Shown one piece after another: positions 7,859 through 15,138 of a stretch of DNA of 49,087 nucleotides. How positions within the stretch are numbered: position 1 is the stretch's first letter; the number at the start of each line of letters is the position of its first letter. The position numbers were made by a program, and so were the translations under genes. The notes beneath the pieces are model-generated. The model was not told the DNA's origin. It did no database searches and saw only the letters and a program-made list of their open reading frames with translations. Where the stretch lies: assembly GCF_030813355.1 (NCBI RefSeq), contig NZ_JAUSUD010000029.1, forward strand, positions 1 through 49,087. The letters run 5' to 3'. This DNA is from Metabacillus malikii. Lineage in GTDB: Bacteria > Bacillota > Bacilli > Bacillales > Bacillaceae.

Positions 7859-8560
7859 TTGACTAAATTATATGAAATAGTCTCACTACAGCAGCAAGAG
7901 GTATTAAAGTCAAAAACGGAAACTAAGAAGGAAGGACTTGAGCATAGATGTAGGAAACGTCTTAGCATGGTTGATTACGTTTTACAGATAGAGAGCTTAT
8001 GGGGAAAATACGCATATGAGCGTACAGAGCATGCGTTAGAAAGATTAATACGACACCTATCGCCAATATTAAAGATGAAAGCACATTCGTTAGGTAATCG
8101 TTGGAACAATAGTAAGTTAAGCGCAGCAGACTTCGAAAGTGTCTTTTATGAAACGACGTGGCAATTATGCGATAAGTACAATCACTACGGCGAGTTTTAT
8201 TTTTATGAAACGCTACTACTATCATTAGAGCGAAGAGCTATAGACCTTACTAGAGCGCATACTAAAACGAAAAGAGGCGCTTTCGAAGTAGATATAAGAC
8301 GGCTTAAAGAAGAGGCTGCGGAATACCTAGCGGACGAAAGTATAGACGTAGAAGGCAGCGTATTAGAAGGTCTGTTAGTTACGCAGCTACTTAATGATGT
8401 TACATTAACGATACAGGAACGACAGCTATTACAAGCTAAGTATGAATACCCTAACGCAAGTATGACTGAACTAGCTAAGGCTGCGAGGCTAAAACATCAC
8501 GAAGAAGTAAGGCGTAGTTTTAAGCGAATAGGTAAAAAGATGGCGCACTATATTAATTAG
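7859..8560 (+). CDS. Sigma-70-family-like protein encoded by the element
   Basis: 233 aa. Residues about 50-135 resemble sigma region 2 (LIRHLSPILKMKAHSLG, then LSAADFESVFYETTWQLCDKY, then LLLSLERRAIDLTR), and about 175-230 resemble region 4 with its helix-turn-helix (LTIQERQLLQAKYEYP, MTELAKAARLKHHEEVRRSF). This is the layout of ECF or phage-type sigma factors. TTG 7859 is preferred to the in-frame ATG 7844, because the GGAGGT at 7847-7852 lies 6 bp before the TTG and inside the longer reading. It may switch on element genes or be a relic regulator. No anti-sigma factor is visible. Confidence 0.75.
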   Translation: MTKLYEIVSLQQQEVLKSKTETKKEGLEHRCRKRLSMVDYVLQIESLWGKYAYERTEHALERLIRHLSPILKMKAHSLGNRWNNSKLSAADFESVFYETTWQLCDKYNHYGEFYFYETLLLSLERRAIDLTRAHTKTKRGAFEVDIRRLKEEAAEYLADESIDVEGSVLEGLLVTQLLNDVTLTIQERQLLQAKYEYPNASMTELAKAARLKHHEEVRRSFKRIGKKMAHYIN

Positions 8561-8920
8561 CTGCGTTTTTTTATACTAATCAACAACTACATTATCTATA
8601 GAAATACTAATACACCTAGACTTAAAGGGCTTTTTCCCGTCCTAAGACGTTATTTTATTCGTTAGTTTAACATTACCTCGCACACTTTTTTAGATATTTT
8701 TATATAACCATAAAGTAAAAAAGTAATACTCTAGCATACAAGTAAATACACGTTATACATACCTATAGATAGGGGAAAAAAGCCCCGAAGTACTTAGAGA
8801 ACTGCTAAAGCAAATCGACTAAGTACGAATATAGAGAGAGGTAGACCTAACACGTCGCACTCACTCTATTTTTATTTGTAGTAAATGTGGTTAAATGTAC
8901 TACTTACAAGGAGGTAATGT
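8561..8920. promoter_or_regulatory. 360-bp non-coding leader with inverted repeats
   Basis: No gene. GGGCTTTTTCCC (8627-8638) can pair with GGGGAAAAAAGCCCC (8772-8786). GTACTTAG (8790-8797) and CTAAGTAC (8819-8826) form a perfect 8-bp inverted repeat, about 95 bp before the XRE gene. These could be operator or leader-RNA structures. Confidence 0.4.
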
Positions 8921-9157
8921 ATGGAAATAACGCCGAATATGTTAAAAATCATACGAGGAAGTACGGCACACTCCCAACTAGATATGGCTAATGCGCTCGG
9001 ATATTCGCTAAGCATGATTGCGAAGGTCGAGCAAAACAAGCGCAAACTTAGTAACCAAGCGGTATTGCGTTTATTACACGTATACGAACTAAATACAGAA
9101 AAATTAGAACAAATTAGTCAAGCAGCAGCGGAGTATAAAAGGGCAGGAATCTTATAA
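8921..9157 (+). CDS. XRE (Cro/CI) family regulator, 78 aa
   Basis: Single helix-turn-helix domain over almost the whole length: LKIIRGSTAHSQLDMANALG, then SLSMIAKVEQNKRKLS as the recognition part. Strong AAGGAGGT ribosome site about 6 bp before the ATG. Likely controls the element genes 9160-10032 downstream or itself through the inverted repeats upstream (inference). Confidence 0.88.
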   Translation: MEITPNMLKIIRGSTAHSQLDMANALGYSLSMIAKVEQNKRKLSNQAVLRLLHVYELNTEKLEQISQAAAEYKRAGIL

Positions 9158-9159
9158 TC

Positions 9160-9282
9160 ATGCAAAAAGAAAAGAAGCATGTAGAATACAATACGCCTAG
9201 ATGGGTACGTAAACTACAACGAGAGCTAGGTCTAAGAAAGAGTAAAAAACAAGCAGCTACTAAGAAAGCAGGAAGCAAGTAA
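9160..9282 (+). CDS. Small basic protein, 40 aa
   Basis: ATG lies 2 bp after the stop of the XRE gene. Very Lys/Arg-rich: WVRKLQRELGLRKSKK followed by AATKKAGSK, which would suit a nucleic-acid-binding peptide. The ribosome site (AGGAA, 13 bp upstream) is weak, so translation probably depends on coupling to the XRE gene. No family recognised. Confidence 0.5.
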   Translation: MQKEKKHVEYNTPRWVRKLQRELGLRKSKKQAATKKAGSK

Positions 9283-9321
9283 GCGGAAATTATCATATCA
9301 CAATAACTAGGGGGATAAATT

Positions 9322-10032
9322 ATGAATCATTTAGAGACTATTAAAGAGAATATTATCAAAGTACACGAACTACGTAGCAGCGCAGCTAGTATTATGCGTA
9401 CGTTTCACATTTCACCATACCTAGAGCAGCGAGCAGCTATTAACGGTAATAGAGACTTGTCACACGAAGGCAAAGAGCGCAAGTTATCGGAATTACGCAG
9501 CAAATTCGAAGATGATGTAATGAAAGCTGCAAGCGATATGCAGCGAGTTAAGACAGACGCACTAAAGACAGTAGAGAACGCAGCACAACAGATACTAGTA
9601 GCGCCACTTGAAGAAGTTGACGAGACTAAGCAAAAGCTTTTTAATGATAAGTTAAGCGAGGTACAAGCGTCTGTAACCTTTTCTGTTAACTCTAAAAGCG
9701 CACTAGAGGCATTAAATAGCCTAGTAGATACGCAAGAGCCCGCACTAGCTAAGCAAGCTGCCGAGAAAGTATTACAACTTTCTAACGACGTACTAGCTAT
9801 CGCAACATCAGAAGAGCGCCAACAAGTAAAAATGAAGCTTGGGCGACTACATTCAGAGTTATATGAAAAAGGGTTACCACAAGGTGCGCAAGAGGCTAAA
9901 GCAGCAATAGCAACGGCTAAAGGTCTTAACGAGGCTACATTATTCTCACCAATCGTTGTGGACGCTCTAGGTGGTTATAGTAGCACGCTAAAAGAATATG
10001 TAAATAAACCACAAGACTATACTAAAAAATAA
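9322..10032 (+). CDS. Hypothetical helical protein, 236 aa
   Basis: Soluble, strongly helical, charged protein; residues about 50-100 look like a coiled coil (ERKLSELRSKFEDDVMKAAS). The C-terminal part has Ala-rich helices and ends YVNKPQDYTKK. ATG with AGGGGG about 10 bp upstream. Last gene before the right end of the element. It has a vague resemblance to scaffold-type coiled-coil phage proteins but no family can be named. Confidence 0.75.
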   Translation: MNHLETIKENIIKVHELRSSAASIMRTFHISPYLEQRAAINGNRDLSHEGKERKLSELRSKFEDDVMKAASDMQRVKTDALKTVENAAQQILVAPLEEVDETKQKLFNDKLSEVQASVTFSVNSKSALEALNSLVDTQEPALAKQAAEKVLQLSNDVLAIATSEERQQVKMKLGRLHSELYEKGLPQGAQEAKAAIATAKGLNEATLFSPIVVDALGGYSSTLKEYVNKPQDYTKK

Positions 10033-10178
10033 CGAAAACAGGCGCAGGGCTGTAGGCTTTGCGCTAACTTACATAAAATGTGTTGCGAATGAGATACGAA
10101 ACTATTATAATAGACTATATTAAAATAAATCGTATGTAGTAATTAATAGTAGCGTAGTAGACGAAACACAATAAGCGT

Positions 10179-10196
10179 AGAATATTACGTAATATC
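10179..10196 (+). repeat. Right arm-type repeat
   Basis: AGAATATTACGTAATATC, 17 of 18 identical to 2204-2221 and at a matching distance (30 bp) from the att core. Confidence 0.6.
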
Positions 10197-10226
10197 TCGT
10201 ACTACTAGCGTTAATTGAAATTCGCA

Positions 10227-10283
10227 GCACGACTCAAAATCGTGTTCCTTCGGGAGTGTCGGTTCGACCCCGACCACTGGTAT
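10227..10283 (+). repeat. attR, 3' remnant of the original tRNA-Leu
   Basis: 57-bp copy of the tRNA-Leu 3' part with no 5' part in front, so it is not a functional tRNA. It keeps the CTTCGG variable-arm loop and marks the right end of the element. Confidence 0.93.
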
Positions 10284-10337
10284 AATCACAATCATTCAGT
10301 AGAATTTTGTCTATGACTATAAATTAAAATATAAAAC

Positions 10338-10368
10338 GTCTCTACAGATTAATGTAGAGGCTTTTTTT
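10338..10368 (+). terminator. Original terminator of the rrn/tRNA operon, displaced
   Basis: 9-bp stem (10338-10346 with 10353-10361, one G:U) and seven T, 55 bp after attR. Before integration this would have stood just behind tRNA-Leu. Confidence 0.85.
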
Positions 10369-10445
10369 GTGCTTTTAATTGCTTTTAAGCACGAGACATT
10401 ATTCCTTCATATCCAATTATTCAATATAGGGAGAAATCGCAATTA

Positions 10446-10562
10446 TTACATTATTGTTGACTTAGACTTATCGTCTAGAGAAAATGCATCGACAATTTTA
10501 CAGCCTTCCGTATCGATAATGCTTCCTCTAAAATCGAGTGAATCAAACTCGTTTAGGTGTTT
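10446..10562 (-). pseudogene. Possible C-terminal gene remnant
   Basis: One minus-strand frame reads a protein-like tail of about 38 codons (KHLNEFDSLDFRGSIIDTEG and on to DDKSKSTIM-stop) without a plausible start or upstream continuation. The rest of 10370-10800 shows no gene. Confidence 0.3.
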
Positions 10563-10818
10563 TCCACTCCTTATATGATTGTATTACAACACTTCTTAAC
10601 ATCTTCTCTTAATTCCTTAATCTCATCTGAAATATTGGACACCAAGATATTCTATATAATGAATCCTTGCGCTTTAAGGGGAATATTTCTTGAAATTCAA
10701 CATGACATCAAAAAAATAAGGAGAAGCAGCTACAGTTTCTTCTAAATGAATGCTATGTAGAAAAAACATATTGAATAAGGTGTACAATATGTTCGAAAAA
10801 AATGGATATAAAAACCTG

Positions 10819-10870
10819 TATAAGTGAATAAATATTTTTTATAAGTTTATTATAAATTTGTATAAGTTTA
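10819..10870 (+). promoter_or_regulatory. Three 21-bp-phased TATAAGT repeats
   Basis: TATAAGT starts at 10819, 10840 and 10861, exactly 21 bp apart, and ends just at the -35 box of the regulator promoter. Likely binding sites for the XRE protein encoded next or for another regulator. Confidence 0.55.
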
Positions 10871-10871
10871 C

Positions 10872-10900
10872 TTTACTTTTGTACAGAACTATTTTATAAT
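10872..10900 (+). promoter_or_regulatory. Sigma-A-like promoter of the XRE-ABC operon
   Basis: TTTACT (10872-10877), 17-bp spacer, TATAAT (10895-10900). Confidence 0.6.
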
Positions 10901-10920
10901 CTTATTAAGAGGTGATGAAA

Positions 10921-11160
10921 ATGAAGGGTAACTTTGGTGATTCGATATCCAATAAGGTTTATGAGTATCGCGTGCTGGCCAGAATGTCTCAGCAAGAGCT
11001 GGCTGAGAAGGTCGGGGTTTCTAAACAAACAATTTTCGTTATGGAAAAAGGAAATTATGTTCCTACGTTACTCCTAGCTTATCGTATTGCGAATTTCTTC
11101 AAAGTGGATGTTAACGAAATTTTTACTTATGCGGAAGGAAATGATCAAAATGAAAATTGA
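10921..11160 (+). CDS. XRE family regulator, YgzD/Rmu-like small HTH
   Basis: 79-aa single helix-turn-helix protein: SQQELAEKVGVSKQTIFVME, then a NYVPTLLLAYRIANFF helix and VDVNEIF at the end, the common pattern of small regulators that sit in front of membrane-protein and ABC exporter genes. ATG 10921 is preferred over GTG 10912 and ATG 10915 because AAGAGG is 8-9 bp upstream. Overlaps the next gene by 11 bp. Probably represses its own operon. Confidence 0.9.
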   Translation: MKGNFGDSISNKVYEYRVLARMSQQELAEKVGVSKQTIFVMEKGNYVPTLLLAYRIANFFKVDVNEIFTYAEGNDQNEN

Positions 11161-11494
11161 GTCAATATCAAATACAATCTTTCATCCCTTAAAAACCTGG
11201 GCAGAAACATCAGCTGGTAATTGGAATATGCTTCTTGGTATCGGTATTTTAATGCTTTTAGTCGGTGCGATTCTGACATATGTGTTTCGTAAAAAGATGG
11301 GGAAAGCTGACGAAAGAACAAATCAGATATCGTTAAAAAGTACCCTCATTATGTTATGTGGAGTAATTTTATGCGATGTGATTTTCCCAAAAGAGTATAT
11401 GTGGGAAATTTTCCTATTATTTAAATATTCCCTTGCTTTCTTAGCTGCAGGTGTCTATCTGGCATTTCGATATAAAAAAGACTTTTTAAATTAA
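11150..11494 (+). CDS. Small membrane protein, DUF2178-like
   Basis: 114 aa with three to four hydrophobic segments (about residues 25-44, 65-80, 88-108) and a polar loop RKKMGKADERTNQIS between the first two. XRE regulator plus DUF2178-type protein is a known pairing. ATG 11150 has GGAAGGA 10 bp upstream and overlaps the regulator gene. Role unknown; the operon context suggests membrane-associated partner of the ABC exporter. Confidence 0.7.
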   Translation: MKIESISNTIFHPLKTWAETSAGNWNMLLGIGILMLLVGAILTYVFRKKMGKADERTNQISLKSTLIMLCGVILCDVIFPKEYMWEIFLLFKYSLAFLAAGVYLAFRYKKDFLN

Positions 11495-11523
11495 ATAACT
11501 TAGTAGGATAGGAGGATTTTAAA

Positions 11524-12405
11524 ATGCAAGTAAATTCAATTATGAAGAAATATAGCGACTCTGTAGTTTTAAAAGGGGTGTCCTTTGATTTTAAACAAGG
11601 GGAAATCGTTGGTTTAATTGGAAGTAACGGAGCTGGAAAAAGTACATTAATGAAAATAATTGCTCAAACAATACAGACATATGATGGCTCTGTCGATGAC
11701 AATACTCATGTCGGTTACTTGATTGAGGAACCAAAACTATACAGTAATAAGACCGGATTAGCACATCTAACCTATTTTTCGGAAATCTATGGGAATAAGT
11801 TTAATCTTAGCGAATACGAGGAACTTCTAAAGGGTCTACAATTAAGTGATGTATTAAAAAGAAAGGTGAAAGAATATTCATTGGGAATGCGGCAGAAGTT
11901 AGGGATTGTCATAAGTCTTTTGAATAAACCAAGATACGTTGTATTAGATGAACCAACAAATAGTATGGACATCGAAACATCCCTCGAAGTATTGCAACAA
12001 TTAAGGAAAATGGCTAATGAGTGGAATGTCGGCATCTTAATTTCCAGTCATAAGTTAGAGGATATTGAAACTATCTGTGACCGCGTTTTGTTTTTAGAAA
12101 AAGGCAATATTGTCGGGGAACAGCAATTTAATGAACAGAGCCAGTATGTTGTAAAATTAGTTTTTGAAAATCCTACTGAACTAGCATTATTCATCGAGAA
12201 TCAAAAATTCGGAAGTATCATTGACAGCAGTGAAAAAACAATTCAAATTGAAACGACAGCAGAGAATACAGAGATTTTCCAATTTCTGAATCAGTTAGGA
12301 ATAAGGGTAACAGATTTTACTTCTGAGAAAAAAACACTTCGAAACGTCTATATGAACAAATTAAGGGGTGGTTATGATGATACTAAATATCAAAAGTTAT
12401 GTTAA
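11524..12405 (+). CDS. ABC transporter ATP-binding protein (exporter type)
   Basis: 293-aa cytoplasmic ATPase. Walker A GSNGAGKST (about residues 37-45), ABC signature YSLGMRQKL (about 118-126), Walker B YVVLDEPTNSMD (about 138-149) and switch His SSHK. The C-terminal extension of about 80 residues is typical of CcmA/BcrA-like exporters for peptides or drugs. Strong GGAGG site upstream. Its 3' end overlaps the permease gene, so both form one exporter. Confidence 0.93.
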   Translation: MQVNSIMKKYSDSVVLKGVSFDFKQGEIVGLIGSNGAGKSTLMKIIAQTIQTYDGSVDDNTHVGYLIEEPKLYSNKTGLAHLTYFSEIYGNKFNLSEYEELLKGLQLSDVLKRKVKEYSLGMRQKLGIVISLLNKPRYVVLDEPTNSMDIETSLEVLQQLRKMANEWNVGILISSHKLEDIETICDRVLFLEKGNIVGEQQFNEQSQYVVKLVFENPTELALFIENQKFGSIIDSSEKTIQIETTAENTEIFQFLNQLGIRVTDFTSEKKTLRNVYMNKLRGGYDDTKYQKLC

Positions 12406-13102
12406 TTACAATTTTAAAGAACTAGTTAAAAAGGGTTATCTAATTATTGGAATATTAGGAGCCTTAGGACCAGCATTACTTGTGAGTTACTTTATCTTAT
12501 CAGAAACTACACCGTTTACCATAAAACATGTCTCCAATTTTTATTGTATGCTGGGTATGCTCGCGGCGGTATTACACCCACTTTACATTGTCAATAGGGA
12601 TTACTCATCTAAGACCATCTCATTAATAAACAATTCCAAACAGAACAGAAAAAACTATGTAATCGCCAATATTATGATTGCACTACTTGTTAGTTTAGTT
12701 TATGTAATATTAGGAATAGGTTTACTACTAGTTGCACATCAACTTGGAGTGCCTGGGGAACTGAAGGTTTCCTTTCTTCTAGGATTCTTTGCTAATGTCT
12801 TTCTTCTAGTACTTACTTATTTCTTGTTCGGATATACTTTGTTACTATATGGTGTTCGTAGTGGTGCAGTATATGGGATTTTGACAGCAATGCTGCTATT
12901 TATCCATAATATTTTATCAAATATTTTGGGAGGGATTCAAAATGAATTTCTTTCAGGGCTAATTGAAAATTTCCCTGGATACTTCTATCCAGTTATGGTT
13001 GGCTCAAACCCTCTTTCACTTTTACAATACACCATCGGTTGTCTCACCTTAATCGTACTTATTGTACTCGTTCTAAGAAGAAGTAATAAAATTGAAATAT
13101 AA
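12374..13102 (+). CDS. ABC-2 type permease subunit
   Basis: About 242 aa with six membrane helices (hydrophobic stretches at about residues 20-42, 58-75, 103-125, 140-165, 168-190, 212-235). Starts inside the ATPase gene after AAGGGG; ATG 12374 or 12377 are both possible. Membrane partner of the preceding ATPase. Substrate unknown (bacitracin/lantibiotic-like exporters share this size). Confidence 0.85.
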   Translation: MMILNIKSYVNYNFKELVKKGYLIIGILGALGPALLVSYFILSETTPFTIKHVSNFYCMLGMLAAVLHPLYIVNRDYSSKTISLINNSKQNRKNYVIANIMIALLVSLVYVILGIGLLLVAHQLGVPGELKVSFLLGFFANVFLLVLTYFLFGYTLLLYGVRSGAVYGILTAMLLFIHNILSNILGGIQNEFLSGLIENFPGYFYPVMVGSNPLSLLQYTIGCLTLIVLIVLVLRRSNKIEI

Positions 13103-13345
13103 AATATGACTTCATTTTTTAACTGAAAGCCGTGTTATAAAGATAACTACTAAACAAATAGAATTTCCTATGCATCCGAATTTATCCGGTAACATTTGGA
13201 TATCTAGTTGCACTGGTTGTCTAGTAGCCGTCATTGTTGGGCTTCTTTTACACAAATATCTCTTTAAGAAATAAGCTTTAAATATAGTTTTTAAAAAGGG
13301 ACATTATAACCTGTATATATAGTGAAAAGACAATTATCGTAAGTG
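13103..13345. pseudogene. Probable remnant of a small membrane protein
   Basis: A reading frame on + from about 13109 to 13274 ends in a hydrophobic helix and KYLFKK, but has no clear ribosome site and an upstream stop. It may be a worn-down third subunit of the exporter. Confidence 0.3.
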
Positions 13346-13386
13346 AAAAACACTCAGAGATTAATATTTGTGAGTGTTTTTTGCTT
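13346..13386 (+). terminator. Terminator after the ABC exporter operon
   Basis: AAACACTCA (13347-13355) pairs with TGAGTGTTT (13371-13379), followed by more T. No gene is seen from here to 13873. Confidence 0.75.
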
Positions 13387-13873
13387 GCTAAATAATTTGT
13401 TAGGTAAATAACATCTTTCTTTTTTATCCTGAGCGAAAATCTTGAACGATGTATTCATTAAAGTGAAATACTACCTTCACTTTCCAATTCCTCACCCAAT
13501 TATTTTCAACGACAAAAACATCACATTTGAAATTTTTCCACTCCAATTTTTATACTCATAAATAATAGGTTAATATTCAGTATAAGCCGATGACTGGTAC
13601 AGTTTCGCTTATAATAGAAAATATATGACGAAATAACATGGCAGAATGTGGCTCCATTTTTGGTATGAATAAAAACAGAACCGTAAATGGCAATTTTCCT
13701 TTTAAAGTATAAGTTTTACCTTTGCATTTTTTATATGAAAATAGTAAAGTTTATAATGTTCAAATTGTACTATTGTTTATTAAAATCGCATGCAAAAATG
13801 TAGAGAAAAAGAACAGTTATCATTTTTGCCTCTTAATATTGGATGAATTTATACTGAGAGGATATGAGTTAAT

Positions 13874-14863
13874 ATGAAAGATAATTTTTGGCGTGAATTG
13901 CCACGGCCATTTTTTGTATTGGCACCGATGGAAGATGTGACGGATGTTGTGTTTCGTCATGTCGTGAGTGAGGCAGCTCGTCCTGATGTGTTTTTTACAG
14001 AGTTTACAAACACGGAGAGCTTTTGTCATCCGGATGGGAAGCAAAGTGTCCGTGGACGTTTGACCTTTACAGATGATGAACAACCGATTGTTGCGCACAT
14101 ATGGGGGGACAAGCCTGAATATTTCAAACAGATGAGTATTGGAATGGCGGAGCTAGGGTTCAGAGGTATAGATATCAATATGGGATGTCCTGTCGCGAAT
14201 GTGGCTTCTAAAGGAAAGGGAAGTGGCCTTATCCGTCGTCCAGAGGTTGCTGCCGAGATTGTCCAAGCGGCCAAAGCGGGAGGCTTACCTGTAAGTGTGA
14301 AGACTAGACTTGGTTACACGGATGTAGATGAATGGAAGGAATGGCTAGCACATATTTTAAAACAAGACATTGCGAATCTTTCCATCCATCTACGCACTAG
14401 AAAAGAAATGAGTCAAGTAGACGCACATTGGGAGCTCATTCCAGAGATAAAAAAATTGCGTGATGAGATTGCACCAGATACGCTTTTAACAATCAATGGA
14501 GATATTCCAGATCGTGAAACGGGTATGAAGCTTGCTGAACAATATGGTGTTGATGGGGTGATGATCGGCCGTGGTATATTTAAAAATCCATTTGCGTTTG
14601 AAAAAGAGCCGAAAGAGCACACTAGTAAAGAATTACTTGATTTATTAAGGTTGCATCTGGACCTTCATGATAAATATTCTACAGATCTAGAACCGCGTCG
14701 ATTTAAACCACTACATCGCTTCTTTAAGATTTATGTGAAAGGGTTCCGTGGCGCTAGTGAACTGAGAAACCAATTGATGAATACGAAGTCTACGGATGAA
14801 GTACGTGAATTACTAGATACCTTTGATTATAATGTTGAGGATGCGGAACTCGAAACTAAATAA
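13874..14863 (+). CDS. tRNA-dihydrouridine synthase
   Basis: 329-aa FMN enzyme that reduces uridine to dihydrouridine in tRNA D-loops. The TIM-barrel starts [15 protein letters not shown] (FMN-binding motif); NMGCPV (about residue 101) supplies the catalytic Cys; SVKTRLG and [12 protein letters not shown] are further FMN-contact motifs. A helical tRNA-binding domain (from about residue 250, ending [12 protein letters not shown]) follows. Single gene with its own terminator. It is of the longer type found beside dusB in Bacillales; the exact U target is not inferable. Confidence 0.93.
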   Translation: MKDNFWRELPRPFFVLAPMEDVTDVVFRHVVSEAARPDVFFTEFTNTESFCHPDGKQSVRGRLTFTDDEQPIVAHIWGDKPEYFKQMSIGMAELGFRGIDINMGCPVANVASKGKGSGLIRRPEVAAEIVQAAKAGGLPVSVKTRLGYTDVDEWKEWLAHILKQDIANLSIHLRTRKEMSQVDAHWELIPEIKKLRDEIAPDTLLTINGDIPDRETGMKLAEQYGVDGVMIGRGIFKNPFAFEKEPKEHTSKELLDLLRLHLDLHDKYSTDLEPRRFKPLHRFFKIYVKGFRGASELRNQLMNTKSTDEVRELLDTFDYNVEDAELETK

Positions 14864-14876
14864 GAATAAACACATA

Positions 14877-14918
14877 AAGCTCAGTAATGTTGCTATGCAA
14901 CGCTGCTGGGCTTTTTTA
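14877..14918 (+). terminator. Terminator after dihydrouridine synthase
   Basis: AAGCTCAG (14877-14884) pairs with CTGGGCTT (14906-14913), with an inner GTTGC/GCAAC hairpin and a run of T. Confidence 0.85.
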
Positions 14919-15138
14919 TTTTTTTTACAAGTCAATTCGTATAACTCCTCGATGATTGTGTCTCACATCCATTCTCCCCTTTTACAAACATTAAATAAAT
15001 ATCGTATTGGTAATATTTACAGTGTTTGAAAGCCTCTAAATAAGTAGTAGTTATCCCGATATTAAATAAGGAGTAAAAAGCAACAAGGTAATAAAGTTTG
15101 TAGAGCAGATACAAAATAGGGAAAGGAATCATGAAATA

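Larger units (their letters stand above)
2113..10283 (+). mobile_element. 8.1-kb element integrated in tRNA-Leu(CAA)
   Basis: Bounded by 57-bp direct repeats (2113-2169 and 10227-10283, one mismatch) that are the 3' part of tRNA-Leu. A tyrosine integrase starts 175 bp inside the left repeat. Other genes: winged-helix Rep-like protein, serine resolvase, sigma-like protein, XRE regulator, small unknown proteins and a two-gene cargo. No structural phage genes and no conjugation genes are present. Codon use differs from the flanks (many CTA, ATA, GTA and CGA/AGA codons). I find no GATC, GGCC or CCGG in it. The set reads like an integrating plasmid-type element rather than a prophage; no named family is claimed. 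Confidence 0.93.

Noticed and set aside
2113-10283. Prophage or ICE interpretation of the element
   Set aside because: No capsid, portal, terminase, lysis, relaxase or type IV secretion genes are encoded in the 8.1 kb.
10369-10745. Two plus-strand open frames after the displaced terminator
   Set aside because: No ribosome sites, low-complexity translation, and the first begins inside the terminator T run.
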